In this document: piece by piece, positions 1 through 9,500 of the stretch
How the letters are laid out: each line of letters starts with the position of its first letter
How positions within the stretch are numbered: the first letter of the stretch is position 1
Position numbers and translations under genes: made by a program
Notes under the pieces: model-generated
What the model was told of the DNA's origin: nothing
What the model saw: the letters and a program-made list of their open reading frames with translations, nothing else
Databases searched by the model: none
Source: Mucilaginibacter sp. CSA2-8R
GTDB taxonomy: Bacteria; Bacteroidota; Bacteroidia; Sphingobacteriales; Sphingobacteriaceae
NCBI RefSeq assembly: GCF_038806765.1
Contig: NZ_CP152389.1
Coordinates: 1,984,001 to 2,048,000 of the forward strand
Direction: 5' to 3'
DNA length: 64,000 nucleotides

Positions 1-2111
1 AAATGGGCGTTTCGCCATGGTATTGGTGGGCAGACGTGCCGGTGCAAAAAAAGGCTTCTATTTATGTAAGCACCGATATGCCAGTTACCGATGCGCCCAA
101 AGTAAAGTATCGCGGAATTTTTATTAATGATGAAGCGCCGGCGTTTTCCCGGTGGACCAAAGAAAAGTTTGGCGGTGTTAACCACTCAGTTTATGAAAAG
201 GTTTTTGAACTCATTTTGCGGCTAAAGGGCAATTACCTTTGGCCTGCCATGTGGGGCAATGCTTTCAACGATGATGATAAGCTAAACCCGGTACTGGCCG
301 ATAAATGGGGCATTGTGATGGGCACATCTCACCACGAACCCATGCAGCGCGCGCAGCAGGAATGGAAACGATATGGTAAAGGGGCCTGGGATTACACTAA
401 AAACGATACGACCTTAAGAAACTTTTGGCGGCAGGGTATCATTAATATGGGCAAGCATGAAAGCCTGGTAACCATTGGTATGCGCGGCGATGGCGACGAG
501 CCCATGACACAAGGTACAGCAACCGCCCTGCTGGAAGGTATTGTTAAAGACCAGCGTAAAATTATTGAAGAGGTAACCGGAAAACCGGCCTCGCAAACGC
601 CGCAAATCTGGGCTTTATATAAAGAAGTTCAGGATTATTATGATAAAGGCATGCGTGTGCCTGATGATGTTACCTTATTACTATCCGATGATAACTGGGG
701 CGATTTGAGAAAATTACCTGCGCTGAACGAAAAGCCACGGGCAGGCGGCTACGGTATTTACTACCACTTTGATTATGTGGGCGACCCGCGCAATTACAAG
801 TGGATTAATACCAACAACATTGCCCGGGTTTGGGAGCAGATGCACCAGGCCTGGGAATATAAAGCCCGGCAGGTCTGGATTGTAAATGTGGGCGATCTTA
901 AGCCGATGGAATTCCCGATTTCTTTTTTTCTGGATTATGCCTGGGACCCCACCAAATGGAATGAGGGTAATCTGCGGAATTATTACACGCAATGGGGTAA
1001 AGACAATTTTGGTGTAAAGTATGGCGCAGAGATTGGCGATATTATGCGCTTATACGCGCAATATGCGGCCAGAAGAAAGCCGGAGTTACTCGACGACAAT
1101 ACTTACAGTTTGCAAAACTATCATGAGTTTGAGAACGTAGTAGGCGATTGGAATAAACTTTTAATTAGGGCAGAAAACATGAATGCTAAGTTAGATAGCA
1201 GCTATCGGGATGCGTTTTTTCAAGTAGTGTTACATCCTTTAAAAGCAACGGCTAATTTGCATGACATGTATGAGGATGTTGCTTACAATAAGGTGTATGC
1301 TGCTAAAAACGACGTACGGGCAAACGCTTATGCTGATAAAGCCAAAGCTGCTTACGCAAAAGATTCGCTGCTTTCGGTACAGTATAACCATGTGATGGCT
1401 GGTGGCAAATGGAACCACATGATGGACCAGGTACACATTGGCTATCGTAGCTGGAACGACCCGCCGGTTAACCATATACCTAAATTAACCTACGTTAACG
1501 CAGATGCTGCCCAGCAAGCGGCGTCGCCAGAACAAACCAACAGCAAAAGCGCTGAGGCGATGATAACGGCAAAATCGGCTACACATACTTTTTTTGAGAA
1601 GGATGGCTACTTAGCCTTGGAGGCCGAACATTATACCCGTGCTGTCAATGCCAACGGTGTACAGTGGAAAGTTATTCCTGATATTGGCAGAACTGCATCG
1701 GGAGTGAGTACGTTTCCGATTACAGCCGCTGCAGTAGTGCCAGGTAAGGGAAGTCCGCATCTTGAATTTGATTTTTACACATATGATAAAGGTGAAGTTG
1801 TTATACAGGCTAATTTTTCGCCCACGCTTAATTTCAGAAACGACAAAAACGGATTTCAATATGCTGTGTCGATCGATGACGAGCAGCCTCAAATGGTGTC
1901 GGTAAATAACGATACCGATGCAAACGTGTGGCGCAGATGGGTAGCCAGTAACATCATCGTTAAAAAGTCAAGCCATACTATCGCTGCACCCGGTAAGCAC
2001 ACGCTTAAATACTGGATGGTAAGCAACGGATTGGTTTTACAAAAGATGGTGCTGGATTTCGGTGGTGTTAAGCCAAGTTACCTCGGCCCACCCGAAACGT
2101 TGGCGAAATAG
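1..2111 (+). CDS. GH115 xylan alpha-(4-O-methyl)-glucuronidase, 5'-truncated by window edge
   Basis: The 702 visible residues match glycoside hydrolase family 115, which removes (4-O-methyl)glucuronic acid from glucuronoxylan. The first visible segment, GVSPWYWWADVPV, is a conserved internal GH115 motif. The Met at position 3 is therefore not the real start, and roughly 150-250 N-terminal residues, including the signal peptide, lie outside the window. The catalytic region continues with Trp-rich stretches such as NYLWPAMWGNAFNDDD. A C-terminal GH115-type beta-sandwich begins near visible residue 525 (FFEKDGYLALEAEHYTRA). A terminator follows directly, so this is the last gene of its transcript. 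Its neighbours are a GH10 xylanase and other xylan enzymes, which fits removal of uronic acid side chains in the periplasm. The family call is strong; the exact substrate is inferred. Confidence 0.93.
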   Translation, partial: MGVSPWYWWADVPVQKKASIYVSTDMPVTDAPKVKYRGIFINDEAPAFSRWTKEKFGGVNHSVYEKVFELILRLKGNYLWPAMWGNAFNDDDKLNPVLADKWGIVMGTSHHEPMQRAQQEWKRYGKGAWDYTKNDTTLRNFWRQGIINMGKHESLVTIGMRGDGDEPMTQGTATALLEGIVKDQRKIIEEVTGKPASQTPQIWALYKEVQDYYDKGMRVPDDVTLLLSDDNWGDLRKLPALNEKPRAGGYGIYYHFDYVGDPRNYKWINTNNIARVWEQMHQAWEYKARQVWIVNVGDLKPMEFPISFFLDYAWDPTKWNEGNLRNYYTQWGKDNFGVKYGAEIGDIMRLYAQYAARRKPELLDDNTYSLQNYHEFENVVGDWNKLLIRAENMNAKLDSSYRDAFFQVVLHPLKATANLHDMYEDVAYNKVYAAKNDVRANAYADKAKAAYAKDSLLSVQYNHVMAGGKWNHMMDQVHIGYRSWNDPPVNHIPKLTYVNADAAQQAASPEQTNSKSAEAMITAKSATHTFFEKDGYLALEAEHYTRAVNANGVQWKVIPDIGRTASGVSTFPITAAAVVPGKGSPHLEFDFYTYDKGEVVIQANFSPTLNFRNDKNGFQYAVSIDDEQPQMVSVNNDTDANVWRRWVASNIIVKKSSHTIAAPGKHTLKYWMVSNGLVLQKMVLDFGGVKPSYLGPPETLAK

Positions 2112-2139
2112 GCATTAGCCAACTGCAATTATAAACAAC

Positions 2140-2169
2140 AACGGCCCGCTCTTTTGGAAGCGGGCCGTT
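2140..2169. terminator. Bidirectional hairpin terminator between GH115 and the transketolase C-half
   Basis: An 11-bp perfect GC-rich stem (AACGGCCCGCT pairing with AGCGGGCCGTT) has an 8-nt loop. A-rich sequence lies on the left and TTCTTGTTT on the right. It lies between convergent genes, so it can stop transcription in both directions. Confidence 0.85.
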
Positions 2170-2194
2170 CTTGTTTATGAAATAAAGGCTTTGT

Positions 2195-3151
2195 TTAACC
2201 TTTGCGCTGAATAGCTTTTTGAGCTGCCTCTACAATAGCAGGTGCGTTAAGCTTATATTTTTGCATCAATTGCTCAGGAGTACCTGATTCACCAAACGAA
2301 TCGTTTACGGCCACATACTCTTGCGGAGATGGCAGGTGACGTGCCAATACATGTGCTACCGAGTCGCCCAGGCCGCCTAAACGGTTGTGCTCTTCGGCGG
2401 TTACCACGCAACGCGTTTTAGTTACCGATTTCAGTATAGCTTCTTCGTCCAATGGTTTGATGGTGTGGATATTGATAATCTCGGCTGAAATACCCATAGC
2501 TTCCAGTTGTTCGCAGGCTTGTATAGCTTCCCATACCAAATGGCCGGTAGCAATGATGGTTACATCCGTACCCTCGCTTACCATCCAGGCTTTGCCAATC
2601 TCAAATACCTGGTCGGCAGGGGTAAAGATAGGCACCACCGGGCGACCAAAGCGCAGGTATACCGGGCCATGATGCTGGGCTATAGCTAAAGTGGCAGCTT
2701 TGGTTTGGTTATAATCGCAAGGGTTAATTACCGTCATGCCGGGCAGCATTTTCATCATGCCCAAGTCCTCTAAAATCTGGTGGGTTGCGCCATCTTCACC
2801 CAGTGTTAAACCGGCGTGTGAAGCACAAATTTTAACGTTTTTGTCCGAGTAAGCTACCGACTGGCGAATCTGATCGTAAACGCGGCCGGTAGAAAAGTTA
2901 GCAAATGTACCGGTGAACGGGATATGCCCGTCGATGGTTAAACCGGCAGCAATACCAATCATGTTAGCTTCAGCAATACCTACCTGCACAAAACGCTCAG
3001 GGAAGGCATTGATGAAATCCTGCATCTTAAGTGAGCCAACCAGGTCGGCACAAAGGGCAACTACTCTAGGGTCGCGTTTACCGGCCTCCAGCAGTCCCGC
3101 TCCAAAGCCCGAGCGGGTATCTTTTTTTTCTGTATATGTATACTTAGTCAC
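2195..3151 (-). CDS. Transketolase C-terminal subunit (pyrimidine-binding and C-terminal domains)
   Basis: This is the second half of a split transketolase. It carries the pyrimidine-binding domain with the catalytic-Glu region (QVGIAEANMIGIAAGL), the loop GEDGATHQ, and a C-terminal transketolase domain (TGHLVWEAIQACEQL onward). I place the start at a GTG at 3151, giving 318 residues starting MTKYTYTEKKDTRSGFGAGL, which resembles homologous N-termini. The longer frame to 3211 only adds residues encoded by a repeat tract (LTHSKLTHS). The N-terminal half lies upstream on the same strand, and the two are expected to form one functional enzyme transferring two-carbon units in the non-oxidative pentose phosphate pathway. 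The gap to the N-half is about 155 bp and is filled with repeats. Confidence 0.92.
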   Translation of the reverse strand: MTKYTYTEKKDTRSGFGAGLLEAGKRDPRVVALCADLVGSLKMQDFINAFPERFVQVGIAEANMIGIAAGLTIDGHIPFTGTFANFSTGRVYDQIRQSVAYSDKNVKICASHAGLTLGEDGATHQILEDLGMMKMLPGMTVINPCDYNQTKAATLAIAQHHGPVYLRFGRPVVPIFTPADQVFEIGKAWMVSEGTDVTIIATGHLVWEAIQACEQLEAMGISAEIINIHTIKPLDEEAILKSVTKTRCVVTAEEHNRLGGLGDSVAHVLARHLPSPQEYVAVNDSFGESGTPEQLMQKYKLNAPAIVEAAQKAIQRKG

Positions 3152-3163
3152 GGTGTTTTTTTT

Positions 3164-3208
3164 GATGAGTGAATGAGTGAGTTTTGAATGAGTGAGTGAA
3201 GAATTGAG
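3164..3208. repeat. Imperfect GAGTGAAT short-repeat tract
   Basis: The sequence is built from repeats of GAGTGA and GAATGA units (gatgagtgaatgagtgag, then ttttgaatgagtgagtg). It sits just upstream of the GTG start of the transketolase C-half. It creates a spurious in-frame N-terminal extension and is best read as a non-coding simple repeat. Confidence 0.7.
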
Positions 3209-3245
3209 CAAAATTTATTTAACTATCCTTTTCGCAAATTCAAAA

Positions 3246-3280
3246 CTCTTGGTTTTTGACTCTTGTTTCTTGGTTCTATT
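3246..3280. repeat. Imperfect CTCTTG/TTTCTTGG short-repeat tract
   Basis: Repeated units of the type tcttggtttttgac, tcttgttt and cttggttct fill part of the gap between the two transketolase halves. On the minus strand they read as CAAGA-rich units. This tract differs in unit from the GAGTGA tract next to it. No coding potential is visible. Confidence 0.5.
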
Positions 3281-3282
3281 TT

Positions 3283-3304
3283 CCTCCCCCTTCAGGAGGC
3301 CGGG
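3283..3304. repeat. GC-rich hairpin, REP-like or terminator-like, directly after the transketolase N-half
   Basis: CCTCC at 3283-3287 pairs with GGAGG at 3295-3299, and the flanking C-run and GGGG at 3302-3305 allow an alternative fold. It lies immediately downstream (minus strand) of the transketolase N-half stop codon. Similar C-rich 'CCCCCTTCAGG' hairpins are, from memory, common between genes in Sphingobacteriales genomes. It may stabilise or attenuate the transcript. Confidence 0.45.
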
Positions 3305-3306
3305 GC

Positions 3307-4152
3307 TTAATAGTCTCCCAGAGTTTCCTCTAACTGGCCTAACGCCTGCTCCAGTTGGGCATCGTTAGGGGCAACGCCGTGCCATTTATGCGAGCCCATC
3401 ATGAAATCAACGCCTGCACCCATTTCGGTCTGCATTAAAATCATCACCGGTTTGCCCTGGCCACTCAGGCTGATGGCTTTTTGCAAGCCATCTACTACAG
3501 CAGCCATATCGTTGCCTTGCATTTCCATTACTTGCCAGCCAAAAGCCTCAAATTTTGCTCTCAGGTCGCCTAAAGAAAGTACTACTTTAGTAGGGCCGTC
3601 AATCTGCTGGCCATTCACGTCTACGGTAGCAATCAGGTTGTCTACACGGTTGTGCGGCGCAAACATAGCCGCTTCCCAAATTTGTCCTTCCTGTAATTCA
3701 CCGTCGCCGTGTAAAGTGAAAACCAACCGATCATCGCCGCTCAGTTTTTTACCTAACGCAGCACCAATTGCTACCGAAAGGCCCTGGCCTAATGAACCAG
3801 ATGCAATACGTACACCTGGCAATCCTTCGTGCGTAGTTGGGTGACCTTGTAAGCGCGAATCCAGTTTACGGAAGGTAGACATCTCGGCTTTATCAAAATA
3901 GCCTGAATGCGCTAAAACAGAGTAAAAAACGGGCGAAATGTGACCGTTAGATAAAAAGAATAAATCCTCGCCTTTACCTTCCATCGAGAAGGAAGGATTG
4001 TGTTTCATTATTGAAAAATATAGGGCCACTAAAAAGTCGGTACAGCCCAATGAGCCGCCCGGGTGACCACTCTGGCAGCCATGCACCATGCGCACCACAT
4101 CGCGGCGCACTTGTGAGGCAATGCCTTTAAGCTCTTGTATGTCTTGTGTCAT
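3307..4152 (-). CDS. Transketolase N-terminal subunit (thiamine diphosphate-binding domain)
   Basis: The 281-residue protein matches the N-terminal half of a split transketolase. It opens with the substrate and cofactor region HGCQSGHPGGSLGCTDFLVALYF. It carries the ThDP/Mg motif GDGELQEGQIWEAAMFAPHN, ending with N residues typical of the GDG-X(25-30)-N signature (VDVNGQQIDG). Together with the downstream C-subunit it makes a full transketolase that moves a two-carbon ketol unit between pentose and other sugar phosphates. It lies between a TalC-type transaldolase and the C-half on the same strand, forming a small non-oxidative pentose phosphate group. The window also has a fused full-length transketolase at 27160, so the activity is duplicated here. 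Confidence 0.93.
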   Translation of the reverse strand: MTQDIQELKGIASQVRRDVVRMVHGCQSGHPGGSLGCTDFLVALYFSIMKHNPSFSMEGKGEDLFFLSNGHISPVFYSVLAHSGYFDKAEMSTFRKLDSRLQGHPTTHEGLPGVRIASGSLGQGLSVAIGAALGKKLSGDDRLVFTLHGDGELQEGQIWEAAMFAPHNRVDNLIATVDVNGQQIDGPTKVVLSLGDLRAKFEAFGWQVMEMQGNDMAAVVDGLQKAISLSGQGKPVMILMQTEMGAGVDFMMGSHKWHGVAPNDAQLEQALGQLEETLGDY

Positions 4153-4331
4153 TGATTGTTAAGTTGTGGATTAGTTGAATGGTTGATTTTTGGGGTAGTT
4201 AATTGGGTTAAGTAGTTGAGCAGTTGATGGATTGAGCGGCTTAGTAGTTTATGAGAAAACTTGTTTTGTTTCTCAAAAAAACCACTTAACGAGTCAACCA
4301 ATCAACTACTTAACCTAATCAATCAAATAAC
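4153..4331. repeat. GTTGA-rich intergenic repeat with large inverted repeat
   Basis: The 179-bp gap between talC and the transketolase N-half is almost wholly built from GTTGA/GATTAGTTGA-like units on one side and their complement (TCAACTACTTAACC) on the other. A 14-bp perfect inverted repeat pairs 4206-4219 with 4302-4315. A nested pair TGAGAAA (4252-4258) and TTTCTCA (4269-4275) closes the centre. The RNA could fold into one long imperfect hairpin. No coding function is seen. Confidence 0.7.
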
Positions 4332-4997
4332 CTATTTACCAGCTTCAGCTGCTTTAGCGTGGTCGGCCAGAAACTGGGCCAGGCCATTGTCGGTTAACGG
4401 GTGTTTCAGCAGTGAAAGCATAGCTGATAACGGACCGGTAATTACGTCAGAACCTATTTTAGCACAGTTGATGATGTGCATAGCGTGGCGTACAGAAGCC
4501 GCTAAAATTTGCGTTTCGTAGCCGTAGTTGTCATAAATTAAACGGATGTCTTCAATGAGTTGCAGACCGTCAGTTGATATATCATCTAACCTGCCGATAA
4601 ACGGCGATACGTAAGTAGCACCAGCTTTGGCAGCAAGTAGAGCTTGTCCGGCTGAGAAAACCAGCGTGCAGTTGGTTTTGATGCCTTGTTTAGAAAAATA
4701 TTTGATGGCTCTTACACCGTCTTTAATCATCGGAACTTTTACTACAATACGCTCATGTAGTTTAGCCAGTTCCAGGCCTTCTTTAATCATTTCGTCGTAG
4801 GTAGTGGCAATTACTTCGGCGCTAACATCACCGTCGGTAATTTCGCAAATAGCTTTGTAATGTGCTTTGACGTTCTCTTCACCGGTAATGCCTTCTTTAG
4901 CCATCAGTGAGGGGTTGGTGGTTACACCGTCAAGTACACCCAGTTCGTGCGCTTCTTTAATTTGTGCAAGATTCGCCGTGTCAATAAAAAACTTCAT
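4332..4997 (-). CDS. TalC-type transaldolase / fructose-6-phosphate aldolase family
   Basis: This 221-residue protein belongs to the short TalC/FSA subfamily of transaldolases. It begins with the family signature [20 protein letters not shown] followed by [13 protein letters not shown]. The Schiff-base lysine is K87 in [10 protein letters not shown], and the strand-loop motifs [19 protein letters not shown] and [12 protein letters not shown] follow. Members either transfer dihydroxyacetone units (transaldolase) or cleave fructose 6-phosphate, and sequence alone does not settle which. It sits upstream of the split transketolase on the same strand, which favours transaldolase. A second, longer transaldolase of another subfamily is at 29636. 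Confidence 0.92.
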   Translation of the reverse strand: MKFFIDTANLAQIKEAHELGVLDGVTTNPSLMAKEGITGEENVKAHYKAICEITDGDVSAEVIATTYDEMIKEGLELAKLHERIVVKVPMIKDGVRAIKYFSKQGIKTNCTLVFSAGQALLAAKAGATYVSPFIGRLDDISTDGLQLIEDIRLIYDNYGYETQILAASVRHAMHIINCAKIGSDVITGPLSAMLSLLKHPLTDNGLAQFLADHAKAAEAGK

Positions 4998-5066
4998 TAT
5001 GTATGTGATTGATTTCTGAATTGATATGCTTTTATAAAATGTATGGTTTCGTTTATGAGTGTAAAG

Positions 5067-6182
5067 TTAAAATTTTACTACTTCCCAGTAAGCTTTTTTA
5101 GGCTGACGCTTTTCATCAAACAACAGAGGAAAATTTTTCCGTCCGCGCACCGGGTATTCATCCAGCCACGAGTACTGATCACTTATATTCCAGAAGGTAA
5201 CCCCCGTAACTATACCTTTAAAACTTCTGAATATTTTAAAGACCTCTTTATACTTTTCGGCCTGTTTGTTGGCAAGCTCCGGCGTATATTCTCCCTTTTC
5301 GCCCTCACGCAAAGCCCGGCGCTCTTTTTCCCAAGGATAAAGAGATACATCCAGTTCCGTTATCTGAACTTTAAGGCCTAAAGATGCAAATTTTTGTATG
5401 GTATTACGCAATTCTGTTGCTGAGGGTTCCCACAAAGACCAATGTGCCTGCAAACCAACGGCATGTACCGGAACTTTAGCATCCTTTAACTTTTTAAGCA
5501 GGCGGTAAACCCGTTCTGTTTTTTCGGGGCGCTCGGTATTGTAATCATTGTAAAAGAGCACGGCCGATGGGTCGGCCTCGTGAGCGTACTCAAACGCTTT
5601 GGCAATAAAATCCTCACCGCATATTTGATACCATAATGAGTTACGCAAAAATTTGGCCGGGTCGTCATCAATGGCTTCATTTACAACATCCCATGCATAG
5701 ATTTTTCCCTTGTACCGGCCAACCACTGCAAATATGTGGTCGTGCAGGCGCTTCAACAACACCTCTTTCGTTACCCGTTTACCCAAGCTATCTACAAATA
5801 ACCAAGCGGGTGTTTGCTCGTGCCAGCACAAATTGTGTCCGCGTACTTTTAGGCCATGGTGTTGTGCAAAATTCACAATAGAGTCGGCATCACGCCACAT
5901 GTATATGTTTTCGCGCGGATGGATGGGGCCCATCTTCATGGCATTTTCAGGTGTCAGACTGGTAAATTGCTGCAAAATCAACTCTGCATCGGCACCTTTT
6001 AAATGACGTGGTGCCACGGCAACGCCTACCGGAAAATAGCTGCGATAGTAATCTTTTAATCCTTTAGTAGCCGACTGTGCATGAGCGTAGTTTAAGCTTA
6101 AAGCGGATAAAAATGAATATAGCAACATGCTAAAGCGCATGCATGTGAATGCTTTTTTCAGCGTATTTAAACTGCCTGACAT
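5067..6182 (-). CDS. GH10 endo-1,4-beta-xylanase, secreted
   Basis: The 371-residue protein is a single-domain family GH10 xylanase that cuts the xylan backbone internally. The N-terminus has a hydrophobic signal peptide ending at about AHAQ (residues 33-36). An alternative start at Met15 (MRFSMLLYSF) would give a more usual leader. Family motifs are TPENAMKMGPIHP, GHNLCWHEQTPAWL, the acid/base Glu169 in DVVNEAIDD and the nucleophile Glu276 in ITELDVSLY. A C-terminal GVTFWNISDQYSW segment supplies conserved subsite tryptophans. It has no carbohydrate-binding module, so it probably acts on imported or surface-bound fragments. It is divergent from the hybrid two-component regulator, and their shared 413-bp region holds a TACGTTTG box and a 14-bp palindrome. 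Confidence 0.95.
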   Translation of the reverse strand: MSGSLNTLKKAFTCMRFSMLLYSFLSALSLNYAHAQSATKGLKDYYRSYFPVGVAVAPRHLKGADAELILQQFTSLTPENAMKMGPIHPRENIYMWRDADSIVNFAQHHGLKVRGHNLCWHEQTPAWLFVDSLGKRVTKEVLLKRLHDHIFAVVGRYKGKIYAWDVVNEAIDDDPAKFLRNSLWYQICGEDFIAKAFEYAHEADPSAVLFYNDYNTERPEKTERVYRLLKKLKDAKVPVHAVGLQAHWSLWEPSATELRNTIQKFASLGLKVQITELDVSLYPWEKERRALREGEKGEYTPELANKQAEKYKEVFKIFRSFKGIVTGVTFWNISDQYSWLDEYPVRGRKNFPLLFDEKRQPKKAYWEVVKF

Positions 6183-6216
6183 GAGTTGAGTGGATTAAAT
6201 ATTTGCAGTGTTGAGC

Positions 6217-6224
6217 CAAACGTA
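6217..6224 (-). promoter_or_regulatory. Bacteroidota -7 promoter box (TACGTTTG) for the GH10 gene
   Basis: Read on the minus strand the octamer is TACGTTTG, matching the Bacteroidota TAnnTTTG consensus. It lies about 35 bp upstream of the xylanase start. A weak TTGG in place of the -33 TTTG is found about 22 bp further upstream. The call rests on one good box. Confidence 0.45.
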
Positions 6225-6299
6225 ATTAAGTGAATGGCAAGTATCACCAATCTGTAATATATTTATTATTACAGCAATGATAGGCAATAATTCTTAAAT

Positions 6300-6313
6300 T
6301 GCAATCGATTGCA
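6300..6313. promoter_or_regulatory. 14-bp perfect palindrome TGCAATCGATTGCA, LacI-type operator candidate
   Basis: The site is perfectly self-complementary with a central CG, the form typical of LacI-family operators (TGnnAnCGnTnnCA-like). It lies between the divergent GH10 gene and hybrid regulator gene. A 13/14 match occurs upstream of the first susC-like gene and a weaker copy in the leader of the second SusCD operon, which suggests one regulon. No LacI-family gene is present in the window. Confidence 0.6.
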
Positions 6314-6459
6314 GTGTTAAATAATTGATATTATAATGCAGTTTTTCACTGAGAGTCAATCCAGTCGTGAAAAACGTTTTAGCAAAGTTGGTATCGGTAG
6401 ATAGCTCGTTTTAGGTCATCAACTTGTTTAAACTACGCCTCAGTTTTGTTATGCATTAG

Positions 6460-6467
6460 TATATTTG
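6460..6467 (+). promoter_or_regulatory. Bacteroidota -7 promoter box (TATATTTG) for the hybrid regulator gene
   Basis: TATATTTG matches the TAnnTTTG consensus and sits 128 bp upstream of the regulator start codon. I do not see a well-spaced -33 TTTG, so this is tentative. Confidence 0.35.
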
Positions 6468-6595
6468 TAAACCAAGTTATAAATTTTTTCGGTGTTATTT
6501 TAAAGGTGCCAGATGGCGAGTATGATATGCGTTTCGAGCATATTGTGAGATGCTGCCACACTAAAATACATTAGTCGAAACCAGGAATTATAAAG

Positions 6596-9500
6596 ATGAG
6601 AGGAAGTGTGAAAATTTTGCGTGTGCTGCTGTTTTGTGTAATTACAGCAGTTGCTGCGTCGGCTGGTGCTTTGGCACAAACTTCCAACATTCAATTTACT
6701 TCACTATCATCTAAAGACGGCCTGTCATCTAACACTGTTCATGCTATTTTAAAAGATAAATACGGCCTTTTATGGTTTGCCACCGATGATGGGTTAAACA
6801 AGTTTGATGGAACGCGTTTTAAAACATACCGGCATAATGCAAACGATACCACCAGTCTAGAAACGAATGAGATTGCCGCCTTGTATGAAGATGGTGCAGG
6901 CGAGTTATGGGTTGGCGTTGTAGGTGGCTCTTTGCATAAATACGATCGCCAGCATGACTGTTTTAAACGCATTCGCGCCAGGCAAAAAAATAAATCCTAC
7001 AATCTAATTAATGTTAAGGCTATCGCTTGTGATAAAAGCGGAAAACTTTGGCTGGCTACCTTTGCCGGTTTGCATGTGCTCGATCCTGCTACTTCGCAAA
7101 TTAACAGATTTGAAGCTGACAAGCAATTGCCGCCTGTGCTTAAGAATGGCATCACTCTAAGCGTCTATCGCGATCACAAAAACAGAATGTGGGTAGGTAC
7201 AAGAGCTGGCCTGTACCGGTATGATGACGCTTACGGGCATTTTACAAGTTATTTGCATAATGATGCTGATGTTTTGAGTATTGCGGGTAACGCTATCAAA
7301 ACCATAACACAAGATGCATTCGGTAACTTGTGGTTTGGTACAACCGATGGTTTAAGTATGTTGTCGGCTAACGAGCAAGCTTTCAAAAATTATAAATACT
7401 CCTCAAAAAATGCAGAAAATTCTATTAGCAGTAATACCATCTATGCCGTAGCTGCAAAAAGTAAAAACGAGTTGTGGGTAGGTACCGAAAACGGGCTGGA
7501 CATTATCAACACTTCATCAGGTAATATCAGTCGTTTTGGTCCTGATAATCGCAATAGTTTTAGTTTAACCAGCAAGTCTATCCGGAGTATACTGATTGAT
7601 AAACAAGGTATTTGTTGGATTGGTACTTACCAGGGCGGGATAAATAAGTACGATCAGAATCTGACATTTTTTAGTCTGAAAAAAAGTAATCCCTTTGATC
7701 CTAACGGTCTGAGTGCTCCCTTCGTGACATCGTTTGCCGAGGGTACCAACGGCAATATTTATGTGGGTACGGATGGCGGCGGACTTAATCTGTTTAATCC
7801 GCAAACGCGCCTGTTAAATCATGTGCCCATCAAGTCTAAATTGGCTAATGTTACCCCAGGTGTTTCTATATTAACACTCATTAAGGCAAAGAATAACCGT
7901 TTATGGATTGGTACGTATCAAAACGGCCTTTTTGGGTATGATATAAAAACGGGTGCTTACCAGCAGTTTATAAAAGATGGTTCAAAAGCCTCATTAAGCA
8001 GTAATGATATTTTTTGCCTGATGGAGGATAAGCGGGGAAAGTTATGGATTGGCACCAACGGTGCTGGCGTTAACGTGCTCGATCCGGTAACGGGAATAGT
8101 TGACAGTAAATTGCCGGAGGAGATTTTGGGACAGGTACCACGAACTTTACACAATGGCTTTATCCGGGCTTTTGAAGAAGACAAGCACGGGAACATTTGG
8201 ATAGGCACCAACGGAGGTGGCATTAATATTTATAACCCGGAAACCAAACACTACACCATTTTGCAACGCAGCAATAAAACGTTTCCGAGCGATAAAATTA
8301 ACACGATATACGAAGACAGGCACGGTGTGCTTTGGATAGGCACTAACGATGAAGGTCTGGTAAGCATTGATGAATCACGTAAGTACCTGCGGATTTTTAA
8401 TGAAAGAAACGGTTTGCCTAACAATGTTATTTTGAAGGTTATTGAAGACCAAAATGGTAAAATATGGGTAACCACTAATAAAGGTGTAAGTGCTTTGGAT
8501 GTTGCTAAAAAATCTTTTGTTAGTTATAACTCCTTTAACGGATTACAGAATAATGCCTTTATACAAGGGGCTGCATTTGCAGCCGGTAACGGACAACTTT
8601 ATTTTGGTGGTGCAGATGGATTTAACTACCTGATGCCGTCTGAGGTAAAAATAAACAAAAATGTGCCGCCTGTTTTGTTTACCAATTTAACTATAAGCGG
8701 TAAAACGGTTAGCTCGACAGATAAAAGTCATCTTAATGAAGATATAACAGTAGCCGAAAAGTTTACAGTTGATTATAAACAAAGCTTTGCTTTAAGTTAT
8801 GTAGCTGTTAATTATACCAGCCCGAAGCAAAATCATTATGCTTACCGGCTTAAAGGCTTTGAAAAAGACTGGATAGATGCCGGTAGCAATACTATGGTTT
8901 ACTATACTAATCTTAATCCGGGTGAGTATGTTTTTGAAGTAAAGGCTAGTAATAACGACGGCGTTTGGAATAACACAGGTAAATCCATCAAAATTATAGT
9001 TAAACCGCCATTTTGGCTTACGTGGTATGCCTATATTATCTACATCGCGTCGGCAATTGGAGTGTTATTATATATCAGGCACCGTGGTATTCTGCAATTG
9101 CAGCAAGAGTTTAAACACGAGCAGGAAAAACGCGAGCAAGAACGCCTGCGCGAATTGGACCAAAGTAAAATTAAATTCCTGACCAATTTAAGTCATGAAT
9201 TTAGAACGCCCATTGCCCTTATTATGGCCCCGGCAGATAAATTGCTTAATCAGCCGGTAGACATACAAACATCTGCACAAGTCAATATCATTAAACGCAA
9301 TGCACGCCGGTTGCTAAATATGGTGAATCAGCTGCTTGATTTCCGCAAGCTCGAGGAGCAGGAACTAAAGCTTTGTACCGCAGAAGGGGATGTTATAGCA
9401 TTTTTGAAAGATGTAAGCGAATCGTTTCGGGACCTTTCGGAAAAGAAGAGAATCACTTTTGTATTTAACAGTGGGTTAGAAGGATTGTTGATGCGTTTTG

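Noticed and set aside
3..5. ATG at position 3 as start of the GH115 gene
   Set aside because: The following residues are an internal GH115 motif and no signal peptide is present, so the gene continues upstream of the window.
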